Source: Gallionella sp. (lineage in GTDB: Bacteria; Pseudomonadota; Gammaproteobacteria; Burkholderiales; Gallionellaceae). Taken from it: a DNA stretch of 64,000 bases. How positions within the stretch are numbered: the first letter of the stretch is position 1; each line of letters starts with the position of its first letter. The translations under genes and the position numbers were made by a program. The stretch covers positions 247,198 to 311,197 of the forward strand of contig JAQTUP010000002.1 of NCBI GenBank assembly GCA_028707275.1. The letters are read 5' to 3'. Under the pieces are notes generated by a model. The model was not told the origin of the DNA. It did no database searches and was given only the letters and a program-made list of their open reading frames with translations. This document shows, piece after piece, positions 55,935-64,000 of the stretch.

Positions 55935-56915
55935 ATGAAAATTAAAGACGACCTTTATCGTTCCCCATTCCGGTTGTTGCTGATAATAGCCATTTCGATT
56001 CTGACGGTCGAAGTCTGCATTATGTTGCTGTTCAGCCTGCTGCCCAGACTAGCGCCACGTGTCGAAATCCTCGCCGATGGTATTTTGCTGACCCTTCTGC
56101 TCTCCCCCATCCTTTATCTGTTTCTGTTCCGCCCCCTGAACCAACAGATTTCGGCGCTCGATCAGGCTGAAAAATCGCTCAGACATCAGAACGAAGCACT
56201 CGGGGAAAAAACCCTGCAACTGATTGCGGCGCAGGAGGAACTGGTGCGCACGGAAAAGCTGGCACTACTCGGTCAGGTCGCGGTCAGCGTGGGGCACGAA
56301 CTACGCAACCCGCTGGGCGTGATGAATAACGCCGTGTATTTTTTGCAAACTGTGCTTGCCGATGCGGATCAGACCACCTCCGAATACCTGAAGATCATCA
56401 AGGATGAGATTGCAGGTTCCGAGCGCATTGTGGCAGACCTGATGGATGCCGCACACACCAATCCGCCGCTTCCAGATACGGCAGACGTGAGAGAACTGAT
56501 CGAGCAAACCTTGCTCAATTGTACCGTCCCGGCACGGGTCAGTTTAAAGCTGGACATCCCGGCGACACTGCCTCTGTTACGGGTGGATGCCCGGCAACTC
56601 CAGCAGGCGTTGCGTAATCTCATCAGCAATGGCGTGGAAGCTATGCCGGACGGCGGCACGCTGCAAATCAGTGCCGTCGAAAACAAACCGGACGGCACCA
56701 TTGCTGTCAACGTGCAGGATACAGGTGTCGGCATAATGGCAGAACAACTGGGCCACTTGTTCGAGCCCTTGTTCACCACCAAGGCACGCGGCATCGGCCT
56801 GGGGCTGGTGATCGTAAAAAACCTGGTCGAGGCCAACGGCGGTAAAATAGCGGTGCAAAGCGAGGCAGGAAAAGGCACTCTGTTTACCGTTACACTTCCT
56901 CTGGCCGAGGTTTGA
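55935..56915 (+). CDS. Histidine kinase 6: two-TM anchor + HisKA/HATPase
   Basis: The 326 aa kinase has two membrane segments (about 13-37 and 48-65) with hardly any periplasmic loop, a coiled coil (68-105), [14 protein letters not shown] (H121) and the ATPase domain ([33 protein letters not shown]). No sensor domain is seen; the membrane segments themselves or a partner protein may sense. It uses [10 protein letters not shown] in the linker, like kinase 8, while kinases 3, 5 and 7 have VRREKLAVLG. Confidence 0.92.
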   Translation: MKIKDDLYRSPFRLLLIIAISILTVEVCIMLLFSLLPRLAPRVEILADGILLTLLLSPILYLFLFRPLNQQISALDQAEKSLRHQNEALGEKTLQLIAAQEELVRTEKLALLGQVAVSVGHELRNPLGVMNNAVYFLQTVLADADQTTSEYLKIIKDEIAGSERIVADLMDAAHTNPPLPDTADVRELIEQTLLNCTVPARVSLKLDIPATLPLLRVDARQLQQALRNLISNGVEAMPDGGTLQISAVENKPDGTIAVNVQDTGVGIMAEQLGHLFEPLFTTKARGIGLGLVIVKNLVEANGGKIAVQSEAGKGTLFTVTLPLAEV

Positions 56916-56988
56916 TTGCAGAATGATTTTCTAAAATACATCTGTAACCCGCTAAAGGCTCACACTACTCGACGAGGATTTGAAGATC

Positions 56989-57963
56989 ATGAAACGCACT
57001 TTTCTTATTTTTACGCTGCTGATGGGGCTGTCAGTCTTATCGTCTGTGGCGTATGCCGTAGAACGTCTGGTGGTGGCTGACTCGCCTACCCTATTAACCG
57101 GTTTAGTCAGCATTGCCATGCAAAAAGGATATTTCGCCGAGCAAGGACTAGAGGTTGAGATCAAGGATTACAAAACCGGAGACGATGCCACGCGTGCAAT
57201 GTTTGATGGTACGGCAGATATCGCAACCGTTGCGGAAACCGCTTTCGTCTTTGACAGTTTCCGGGAAAAAGACTTCAGCCTTTTTGCCACCATCGGCAGT
57301 TGGGACAACGAGGTGAAAATCGTTGCGCGCACCGACCGGAATATCAATAGCATTGCCGATCTGCACGGCAAAATCGTAGGAACCCACCCTAAAATTTCCG
57401 TGCATTATTTCCTGTCTCAGGCGCTGCTCAAATACGGCCTGACAATGCGCGACATCACGCCTGTCTTCAAGAAGGCCGGCGAATTACCGACAGCGCTCGA
57501 AGCGGGTGAAATTGATGCCTTTTCGTTACGCGAGCCCTTCATCGGTGACGCGATCCTACGCCTCAAAGGACGCGTCAAAGTATTTGAGGAACCCGGGCTG
57601 TACTGGAAATCTTTCAGTCTGGTGGCGCGCAATAAAACGCTGACGGCGCGCACCGACGCATTACAGAGATTTTTGCGCGGGCTAAACCGTGCTGAAATAC
57701 TGGTGCGAGAACAACCAGGCGTAGCGGCAGCTATCCTGGCCGCCAGGCTAAACAGCACGCAGGAAAAAATAGCGGCAGACCTGGGACAGGTGAAGCTGCG
57801 ACTTGGCCTGGAGCAGCGGCTCATTTATGTGCTGGAGAATGTCGCAACCTGGGCTCTGGATGAAAATCTTCTGACAGCAAAGACCATGCCGAATTACCTG
57901 CATCTGATCAACACGGAGGCGCTGCGCAAGGTCAAGCCCAATTCGGTCACAATTATCAAATAA
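56989..57963 (+). CDS. Periplasmic substrate-binding protein, SsuA/NMT1-type
   Basis: The 324 aa protein has a signal peptide (KRTFLIFTLLMGLSVLSSVAYA) and an NMT1/SsuA-like fold: VADSPTLLTGLVSIAMQKGYFAEQGLEVEI, FDGTADIATVAETAF and GKIVGTHP. Related proteins bind sulfonates, nitrate, thiamine precursors or taurine. No ABC permease or ATPase is next to it; instead it is 5 bp upstream of kinase 7. It may therefore act as a ligand-binding input for that kinase. The ATG at 56989 is preferred over a TTG three codons earlier because of GAGG spacing. Confidence 0.85.
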   Translation: MKRTFLIFTLLMGLSVLSSVAYAVERLVVADSPTLLTGLVSIAMQKGYFAEQGLEVEIKDYKTGDDATRAMFDGTADIATVAETAFVFDSFREKDFSLFATIGSWDNEVKIVARTDRNINSIADLHGKIVGTHPKISVHYFLSQALLKYGLTMRDITPVFKKAGELPTALEAGEIDAFSLREPFIGDAILRLKGRVKVFEEPGLYWKSFSLVARNKTLTARTDALQRFLRGLNRAEILVREQPGVAAAILAARLNSTQEKIAADLGQVKLRLGLEQRLIYVLENVATWALDENLLTAKTMPNYLHLINTEALRKVKPNSVTIIK

Positions 57964-57967
57964 CGCC

Positions 57968-59509
57968 ATGCTCATCCGCACCCGACTGATTTTAATTGGA
58001 TTGCTTCCGTTGCTTCTGCTGCTGTTTTTTGTCGCGGGGGGGATGGTGACTCAAAACCAGCTTGATTCTCTCAGGGAAAAAGTAGTGCTTGCCGACAATC
58101 TGGGGAAAAACCTTTTCAACCTGGTCATTGTCGAGCACGATTTGTTGAAAAACAAGTCCGACCGGCCCCGTCAGCAATGGCAGTTCCTCATACAAGAGCT
58201 CGAATCGCAACTACCCAAGGCCAGAAAAACATTCTCCTCGACCGACGAAAGCGAGTTGATGGAAACATTGCTTGAATATTTTGAAAACAGTCAGCGTGAT
58301 TTTCAGGAACTGGTGCAATGGCTAGACCAGCACCAGGATCAGACGCTGAGTACAGTGCAACAAGTCTATCTTGCCCGTCTGAGCGAACGTCTCCATATCA
58401 ACCTGCAAAGTGCAATACCTATTGCCAACCAAATTGCCTCGATCAATCAGGAGAAAGCTGTCGCTTTCGATCAAAAACGCGAAAAATTGACGGTCTTCAT
58501 ACTAATTTTTCTGACCGGCCTGATTCCGCTGATTCTCTGGCCGCTAATACGCGGCATCACACGCTCGGTCAATCATCTAAAAACCAGCATGACTCAGGTG
58601 GCGCTCGGAAATCTTGAATTTCACATCGAAATGACCGGTCAAGATGAATTTGCACAACTCGCCCGACACTTCAATGAAATGATCTCAAAGCTAGCCGAAG
58701 TCACTGTCGCGCGTAAAGTTCTGTCGGCAGAAATAGTCGGACGAAAACAGGCAGAAGAAAAAATTCTCACTCTGAATCAAGAGCTTGAAAACAAAGTAGC
58801 GGAGCGAACAAAGCAACTCATGACGGCACAGGAATCACTGGTGCGCCGCGAAAAGCTGGCGGTGCTGGGACAGGTGGCGGGCAGCGTCGGACACGAGTTG
58901 CGCAACCCGTTAAGCGTGATGAGCAACGCCGTATATTTTTTGCAGACGGTATTGACCGATGCGGATGACACTACCCGCGAATACCTGAATATCATCAAGA
59001 ACGAAATCACCAATTCCGAACGCATCGTATCCGACCTGTTAGATTCGGTGCGCACCAAGCCGCCTCAACCGGAAGCCGTGGGTCTGCGTGAAATCATTCA
59101 GATGACCTTGGGCAAACTCACGATCCCGGATGCAGTGTCGGTCAAATTGGATATTCCTGAAACGCTATCCGACTTGCGGGTAGATCCGCTGCAAATCCAT
59201 CAGGTGTTGCGCAATTTGATCAGCAACGGCATAGAGGCGATGCCGGAAGGCGGCACGCTGCAAATCAGTGCGATTGAAAACAAGCCGGGGGGCACAGTTA
59301 CCCTCAGTGTGCAGGATACCGGCGTCGGCATGACAGCGGAACAATTGGGTCACCTGTTCCAGCCCTTGTTCACCACCAAGGCGCGCGGCATCGGCCTGGG
59401 ACTGGTGGTGGTGAAAAACCTGACGGAAGCAAATGGCGGTAAGATAGCGGTGCAAAGCGAGACAGGCCGTGGCACACAGTTTATCGTCACGCTTCCGGCG
59501 GCTCGATGA
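57968..59509 (+). CDS. Histidine kinase 7: periplasmic sensor + HAMP + HisKA/HATPase
   Basis: The 513 aa kinase has TM1 (6-26), a helical periplasmic domain (27-174), TM2 (175-193), HAMP (194-245, with ALGNLEFHIEMTGQDEFAQLARHF), a coiled coil, [12 protein letters not shown] (H309) and the ATPase domain. It is the only kinase in the array with a clear HAMP domain. The adjacent binding protein gene upstream suggests that a liganded SBP docks on its periplasmic domain, which is inference. It overlaps kinase 8 by 4 bp. Confidence 0.93.
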   Translation: MLIRTRLILIGLLPLLLLLFFVAGGMVTQNQLDSLREKVVLADNLGKNLFNLVIVEHDLLKNKSDRPRQQWQFLIQELESQLPKARKTFSSTDESELMETLLEYFENSQRDFQELVQWLDQHQDQTLSTVQQVYLARLSERLHINLQSAIPIANQIASINQEKAVAFDQKREKLTVFILIFLTGLIPLILWPLIRGITRSVNHLKTSMTQVALGNLEFHIEMTGQDEFAQLARHFNEMISKLAEVTVARKVLSAEIVGRKQAEEKILTLNQELENKVAERTKQLMTAQESLVRREKLAVLGQVAGSVGHELRNPLSVMSNAVYFLQTVLTDADDTTREYLNIIKNEITNSERIVSDLLDSVRTKPPQPEAVGLREIIQMTLGKLTIPDAVSVKLDIPETLSDLRVDPLQIHQVLRNLISNGIEAMPEGGTLQISAIENKPGGTVTLSVQDTGVGMTAEQLGHLFQPLFTTKARGIGLGLVVVKNLTEANGGKIAVQSETGRGTQFIVTLPAAR

Positions 59510-60561
59510 AAGAAAAAATAAACGTGACTCCAAAACTGTACAACTTTTTGCAACAGGCGTTGCAGCAGCTCATCCACTTGCTGATCAAGATGAGTTCGCG
59601 GCGCTTTATTGCTCTATTCTTGATCGTGGCGGTGTTGGTTTCGGTGCTGATTGTCCTGACCATCGATTTTCTATGGGATGGCCGTTTTAATACCGAGTTG
59701 GAGTTTGCGGGGATAGTCACGCCTTTTCTTGACGGTCTGTTTCTTGTGTTGTTCGTGACCGCCATGTTCGACGAGATTCGCAGGGAAGTGGAGCGGCGCA
59801 AAGCGGCGGAAGAGTCCTTCCGCAAACTGACCGAGGAGCTGGAGTCGAGGGTTCAAACAAGAACTGTGCAGTTGCTGGCAACCCAGGAAGAACTGGTGCG
59901 CACGGAGAAGCTGGCGCTGCTGGGTCAGGTAGCGGATACGGTTGGGCACGAGTTGCGCAACCCGCTAGGCGTGATGAATAACGCGGTGTATTTCCTGCAA
60001 GCCGTGTTGCCGGACGCAGACGAGACCGTCAGGGAATATTTAGGCATCATCAAGGACGAGATCACCGACGCGGAACGCATTGTGTCGGACCTGCTCGATG
60101 CGGTGCGCACCAAGCCGCCACAGCCGACACGGGTGGAAGTCGCTGAGTTACTGCGGCAAGCTCTGCGCAAGTGCCCGCTCCCGGCCTTAGTCACCGTGCA
60201 GATGGAAATACCGGACACGCTGCCCGCCATCCTGGCCGATCCGGCGCAAATGCATCAGGTGTTATGGAATTTGATGACCAACGCCGTGGAGGCAATGCCG
60301 GGCGGGGGAGTGCTGAAAATAAAGGCGGCGGCTGACCCGGCGGCAAACACCGTCAGCATCAGCATCAAAGACAGCGGCAGCGGCATTGCGCCCGAACAAC
60401 AGTGCCACTTATTCGAGCCCTTGTTCACCACCAAGGCGCGCCGCATCGGGCTGGGGCTGGTAGTGGTCAAAAACCTGACCGAGGCAAACGGCGGCAGCGT
60501 TAGCGTAAAAAGTGAGCCTGCAAAAGGCAGTGTGTTTACCGTTACACTACCCAAAGGATGA
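59506..60561 (+). CDS. Histidine kinase 8: two-TM anchor + HisKA/HATPase
   Basis: The 351 aa kinase has an N-terminal cytoplasmic stretch (1-30), two membrane segments (33-54 and 67-87) with a short loop, a coiled coil, [14 protein letters not shown] (H148) and an ATPase domain with small changes (DSGSGIAPEQQ for DTGVGM; TTKARRIGLGL for [11 protein letters not shown]). The core is the most diverged of the six, but all catalytic boxes are present. Its layout matches kinase 6. It is the last kinase of the array and is followed by repeats, then the output genes. Confidence 0.9.
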   Translation: MKEKINVTPKLYNFLQQALQQLIHLLIKMSSRRFIALFLIVAVLVSVLIVLTIDFLWDGRFNTELEFAGIVTPFLDGLFLVLFVTAMFDEIRREVERRKAAEESFRKLTEELESRVQTRTVQLLATQEELVRTEKLALLGQVADTVGHELRNPLGVMNNAVYFLQAVLPDADETVREYLGIIKDEITDAERIVSDLLDAVRTKPPQPTRVEVAELLRQALRKCPLPALVTVQMEIPDTLPAILADPAQMHQVLWNLMTNAVEAMPGGGVLKIKAAADPAANTVSISIKDSGSGIAPEQQCHLFEPLFTTKARRIGLGLVVVKNLTEANGGSVSVKSEPAKGSVFTVTLPKG

Positions 60562-60566
60562 AACAA

Positions 60567-60647
60567 TTGCGCCTGCCTGCCGCGACGCTTGCGGCGCAGG
60601 CAGTGATTGTCGGGCTAAAGCCCGACCTGCGAGCCCGACCTGCGAGC
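60567..60647. repeat. 37-bp palindrome copy followed by REP-like palindrome
   Basis: 60567-60603 is an exact copy of the element after kinase 5. 60609-60630 is GTCGGGCTAAAGCCCGACCTGC, with a partial extra copy to about 60647. They separate kinase 8 from the receiver genes. Confidence 0.92.
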
Positions 60648-60695
60648 TGAAATCTGAAATTGAATGTTCTGCAATCCGAAATGGAAAGGACGGCT

Positions 60696-61442
60696 ATGAA
60701 AATTCTGGTAGTGGACGACGATCAGCGTATCGTAAAGACGACTTGCGACATCCTCAGAATCAAGGGATATGAAGCGGTTGCGGCCTATTCCGGCGAGGAA
60801 GGCGTGGACAAGGTGAAGAGCGACCCGCCCGATTGCGTGCTGATGGACATCAAGATGACCGGCATCAGCGGGGTCGAGGCGCTCAAACGGATGAAGCTGA
60901 TTGTGCCCTTGCTGCCCGTCGTGCTGGTCAGCGCCTACGCGACAGACGATCTGATGGAGCAAGCCAAACAGGCCGGCGCCTATGCCATCCTGAGCAAGCC
61001 ACTCAATTTTCCGATGATTCTGTCCTTCCTGTCCCTGCTGCGCAAGGAAGAAAGCATACTGGTGGTGGACGACGACCCGAATTTCTGCACGACGCTCAAA
61101 GACATCCTGACCCTGAGAGGCTTCCAGGTCGAGACAGAGAGCAAAGCGCAAAATGTGCTGGCGCACCTGGAAAATGACTACAAGCTCACCGTCGTCCTCG
61201 ATCTCAAACTGGGGGATGCAAACGGCGTGGAGGTGCTCAGGCAGGTGCGAGCCAAATATCCTGGCAAACCCGTCGTATTGATGACCGGCTACCGCCATGA
61301 AATGGGCGCGTCGATTGAAAAAGCCGGTACGATCGGCGCCTATACCTGTCTGTATAAACCATTCGAAACAGATGCCCTGTTGCAGATTATCGAGGAAATC
61401 CGCATCAAAAAACTTAAGAACGTGCTGGGAGAGAGTTCGTGA
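60696..61442 (+). CDS. Double receiver protein (REC-REC)
   Basis: The 248 aa protein consists of two receiver domains and no output domain. REC 1 (1-115): ILVVDDDQ, acceptor D51 in VLMDIKMTG, KPLNF. REC 2 (119-240): ILVVDDDPN, acceptor D169 in VVLDLKLGD, YKPFE. It may act as a shuttle or phosphate sink between the kinases and the output enzymes, or regulate by binding. The start at 60696 is preceded by AAAGGA; an upstream ATG 12 codons before is less likely. Its stop overlaps the next start (GTGA). Confidence 0.88.
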   Translation: MKILVVDDDQRIVKTTCDILRIKGYEAVAAYSGEEGVDKVKSDPPDCVLMDIKMTGISGVEALKRMKLIVPLLPVVLVSAYATDDLMEQAKQAGAYAILSKPLNFPMILSFLSLLRKEESILVVDDDPNFCTTLKDILTLRGFQVETESKAQNVLAHLENDYKLTVVLDLKLGDANGVEVLRQVRAKYPGKPVVLMTGYRHEMGASIEKAGTIGAYTCLYKPFETDALLQIIEEIRIKKLKNVLGESS

Positions 61443-62650
61443 AAGCAAAAATTCTGGTGGTGGACGATGACCCGAATCTCAGAAAAACACTCTCCGACAT
61501 CCTGAAAATCAAGGGCTATGAAATAACTGCCGCCCAAAATGGCAGCGAGGCTGTTGCGGCGGCAGAACAAAAAGTGTTCAGCCTGGCGTTAATCGACCTG
61601 ATGCTGCCGGACATGCCGGGACTGGACGTGATGGCGCGCATCAAGGCCACCTCGCCGCTGACGGAGGCGATCATCCTGACCGGGCACGCCTCGCTGGATA
61701 CCGCTATCGATGCCACCGGGCAGGGAGCATTTTCCTACCTGCTCAAACCTTATCAGATGGATGACCTGCTGCAAAAAATCCGGTATGCCGTCGAACGCCA
61801 GCAGGCGCACGAGGAAATCCTCCGTTTAGCCTCCTTTCCCAGACTGCACCCCAGCCCCGTGATCGAACTCAATGCCGCCGGGGAGGTGACCTATGCCAAT
61901 CCGGTCGCCGAGAAACTATTCCCTGATCTTAATTTACTGGGCTGGCGGCATCCTCTGCTGGCCGGATTATCAGAATTTAGCGCGCTCCAGACAGGCCGGA
62001 CCGAGGGAGATATTATTCGCGAGGTCGAGGCAGGTTCTTCCACGTATGAGCTGCACGCTCACTACATTCAGGGACTCGATCTCATCCGTGTCTATGTGCT
62101 GGATATTACTCAGAGAAAGCGCGCTGAAAAGGAAATCCATCTGTTAGCCACGACCGACAGCCTGACCGGCATCGCCAACCGCCGCGAGTTCACCGCGATC
62201 CTGACCAAAGAACTGGACAGAGCAAAGCGCTACGGCACGCCGATGTCGCTTGCAATGTACGATCTCGATTTTTTCAAGCGGGTGAATGACAGTTACGGCC
62301 ACGATGTCGGCGACTATGTATTGCAGGCCGTCACGGCGCTGGTGAAGGAAAATATCCGCACCGTCGATGTCGCCGCGCGCTGGGGAGGCGAAGAATTCAT
62401 GGTGCTGATGCCGCATTCGGATCTGCCATCCGCCGTGAATGCTGCGAGTAAGCTACGCCAGGCCATCGCCGGTTATCCCTTCGATAAGGCAGGCACGCTC
62501 ACGGCCAGCTTCGGCGTCGCCGCATTCGAGCCACAGGATGATCTGAATTCGCTGATCAAACGGGTGGACGATGCACTCTACCGGGCAAAAGAGAGGGGGC
62601 GCAATCGTGTCGAAGCACTGTCCGGGAAAGCCGATGAAATCGGACAATGA
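61439..62650 (+). CDS. Response regulator diguanylate cyclase: REC-PAS-GGDEF
   Basis: The 403 aa protein has a receiver (about 3-122, acceptor D53), a PAS-like region (130-230) and a GGDEF domain with active-site GGEEF at 316-320. The I-site RTVD sits five residues before it. Phosphorylation should control c-di-GMP synthesis. The REC-PAS part is nearly the same as in kinase 2 and similar to the next protein, showing a shared module with different outputs. GTG start, coupled to the REC-REC gene. Confidence 0.93.
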   Translation: MKAKILVVDDDPNLRKTLSDILKIKGYEITAAQNGSEAVAAAEQKVFSLALIDLMLPDMPGLDVMARIKATSPLTEAIILTGHASLDTAIDATGQGAFSYLLKPYQMDDLLQKIRYAVERQQAHEEILRLASFPRLHPSPVIELNAAGEVTYANPVAEKLFPDLNLLGWRHPLLAGLSEFSALQTGRTEGDIIREVEAGSSTYELHAHYIQGLDLIRVYVLDITQRKRAEKEIHLLATTDSLTGIANRREFTAILTKELDRAKRYGTPMSLAMYDLDFFKRVNDSYGHDVGDYVLQAVTALVKENIRTVDVAARWGGEEFMVLMPHSDLPSAVNAASKLRQAIAGYPFDKAGTLTASFGVAAFEPQDDLNSLIKRVDDALYRAKERGRNRVEALSGKADEIGQ

Positions 62651-64000
62651 TCCCACCATTCTGGTTGTCGATGACGACGCGAATCTCAGCAAGACCATCG
62701 CCGATATCCTGCGCCTCAAGGGCTATCAGGTTATCACCGCCGCCACCGGAGTTGAGGCAATCGCGGCCGCCGAACACGCATTTATAAACGTGGCATTGAT
62801 TGATCTGATGCTGCCGGACATGGACGGAATTGAAGTGATGACGCGCATCAAACACGCGAGCCCGCTCACCGAAGCCATCATCCTCACCGGTCATGCCTCG
62901 ATGGATACGGCAGTCGAGGCGACCAACCGGGGCGCCTTCTCCTATTTGCTCAAACCCTATGAAATCGACCGCTTGTTGCGGCATATCCGCCGCGCCCTGG
63001 ACCGGCAGAAAACCCAGCAGGAAATATTATGGCTGGCCTCCTTCCCCGGGATGAATCCCAATCCTGTGCTCGAAGTTGACACCAGCGGAGACATCACTTA
63101 CCTGAACCCTGCCGCCCGGAGGATTTTCCCGGACCTGACCGTGGGACAGCCCAGCCTCGGGATGCTGGGGGATCTATCGAATGCGGCCTCGAATGAAGAA
63201 CGACAGGTGCGCGAGCTCAAAGTCAGCAACGCTACCTTCGAGCAATTCATAACCCCTGTTCCGGACAGCTGCAGAATACGCATTTACATGCTCGACATCA
63301 CCGAGCTCAAGGAAAGTGAAGCAAAGCTTAACCGGATCAACCAACTGCTGCGAACCATACGCAACATCAACGAATATTTGCTGGTCGCCCAAAGCGAGGA
63401 GGCGCTGTACCGCTTTATCTGCGAGGCGATGAAAGAACTCGAAGATATCAATGGCGCGATCATCGGCATCAGGCTGCCGGACTCGACTTTAAAGCCCGTC
63501 GCCTGGGCGGGATTCAGCGAGGCGATGATATCCGCGCTGGCCATACCGACCGAGGCTGCGATCTCCGGCAGCGTACTCACAGGGAGCGCCGTCCGGGAGG
63601 GGCGGCCGGTAATCATCGCGGACATCGAGCACGATCCGCGCTATTTGCCCTGGAAGAAGATCGTGCGGGACTGGCAGTTAAAATCACTGGTGGCGGTGCC
63701 ACTGGTCGCCGACGGGATGGCGCTGGGCGAGCTGGCGGTCTATTCCGGACAGCGCAATGCCTTTGACGAGGAAGTCACCCATTTTCTGGTCGAAGTGGCA
63801 CGCGATATCGCGCTGGGCGTGCATGCACTGCGCCTGGACAAGAGGCTGCACGCCACCCTCGACAGCCTGAGAAAGTCACTGGACGGTACGGTCGAGACCA
63901 TCGCCAGCATGGTCGAGTTGCGCGACCCTTATACCGCAGGCCATGAACGAAGAGTGGCGCAGCTAGCCTGCGCCATCGGTCATGCGATGGGTCTGCCGGA
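62634..64000 (+). CDS. Response regulator phosphodiesterase: REC-PAS-GAF-HD-GYP (3' end outside window)
   Basis: The frame is open from the ATG at 62634 to the window end (455 codons). The receiver (about 8-125) has acceptor D57 in VALIDLMLPD; a PAS-like region (130-225) follows; a GAF domain (about 231-400) includes VAVPLVADGMALGEL; and an HD-GYP domain begins at about 428 with ELRDPYTAGHERRVA. HD-GYP domains hydrolyse c-di-GMP, so this protein would oppose the adjacent cyclase. It overlaps the cyclase gene by 17 bp. The catalytic GYP part is beyond the window. Confidence 0.9.
   Translation, partial: MKSDNDPTILVVDDDANLSKTIADILRLKGYQVITAATGVEAIAAAEHAFINVALIDLMLPDMDGIEVMTRIKHASPLTEAIILTGHASMDTAVEATNRGAFSYLLKPYEIDRLLRHIRRALDRQKTQQEILWLASFPGMNPNPVLEVDTSGDITYLNPAARRIFPDLTVGQPSLGMLGDLSNAASNEERQVRELKVSNATFEQFITPVPDSCRIRIYMLDITELKESEAKLNRINQLLRTIRNINEYLLVAQSEEALYRFICEAMKELEDINGAIIGIRLPDSTLKPVAWAGFSEAMISALAIPTEAAISGSVLTGSAVREGRPVIIADIEHDPRYLPWKKIVRDWQLKSLVAVPLVADGMALGELAVYSGQRNAFDEEVTHFLVEVARDIALGVHALRLDKRLHATLDSLRKSLDGTVETIASMVELRDPYTAGHERRVAQLACAIGHAMGLP

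Overview
The window looks like chromosomal DNA of a betaproteobacterium, most likely from the Nitrosomonadales. An iron-oxidising Gallionellaceae relative would fit, but that is inference. Supporting evidence is the ribBA-ribH-nusB-thiL-pgpA order, the cysI-DUF934-cysH-cysD-cysN sulfate-assimilation operon beside a divergent CysB-type regulator, an MSHA-type pilus cluster, moderately high GC, and a very large number of PAS, histidine kinase and c-di-GMP proteins.

Layout. 1-421: end of a lytic transglycosylase. 557-7649 (minus): a type I restriction-modification operon transcribed hsdM, KilA-N gene, hsdS, DUF3800 gene, hsdR. 7786-10341 (minus): a membrane diguanylate cyclase, a TlpA-like thioredoxin and a YqhA-like membrane protein. 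10473-25390 (plus): an MSHA-like type IV pilus locus (mshM, L, N, E, G, then I/J/K-like genes, two prepilin-like proteins, a dedicated response regulator and kinase, and two tandem major-pilin-like genes). 25477-28597 (minus): cysS and glnS. 28787-32394 (plus): a TPR/NTF2-like protein, an L,D-transpeptidase, a periplasmic cyclophilin and lpxH. 32391-38172 (minus): a hybrid kinase, then pgpA, thiL, nusB, ribH and ribBA. 38327-44705 (minus): the assimilatory sulfate reduction operon. 44812-45750: a CysB-like regulator. 45751-46184: a repeat-rich non-coding segment. 46185-46763 (minus): an outer-membrane beta-barrel protein.

47080-64000 (plus) is the most unusual region. It holds eight histidine kinases in tandem, mostly translationally coupled or nearly so, with very different sensor parts: multi-PAS, REC-PAS, coiled coil coupled to an ODP-like di-iron protein, c-type-heme Tll0287-like domain, helical periplasmic bundle, HAMP, and short two-TM anchors. 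Six of the eight share nearly the same catalytic core. An ODP/FprA-like metallo-beta-lactamase-fold protein and an SsuA/NMT1-type periplasmic binding protein are interspersed. The cluster ends in a REC-REC protein, a REC-PAS-GGDEF cyclase and a REC-PAS-GAF-HD-GYP phosphodiesterase that runs off the window. No DNA-binding output gene lies in the cluster. The simplest reading is many inputs (O2/Fe, heme/redox, a periplasmic ligand) converging by phosphotransfer on c-di-GMP synthesis and breakdown.

Two genome-wide repeat phenomena stand out. Short tandem arrays whose unit is always 7 bp occur at several intergenic sites and once inside cysS. REP-like palindromes occur between genes and in frame inside hsdR and inside or at the end of two kinase genes, where they encode extra peptide. 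Next to the first kinase there is also a 38-codon remnant that looks like an internally deleted copy of the ODP gene.
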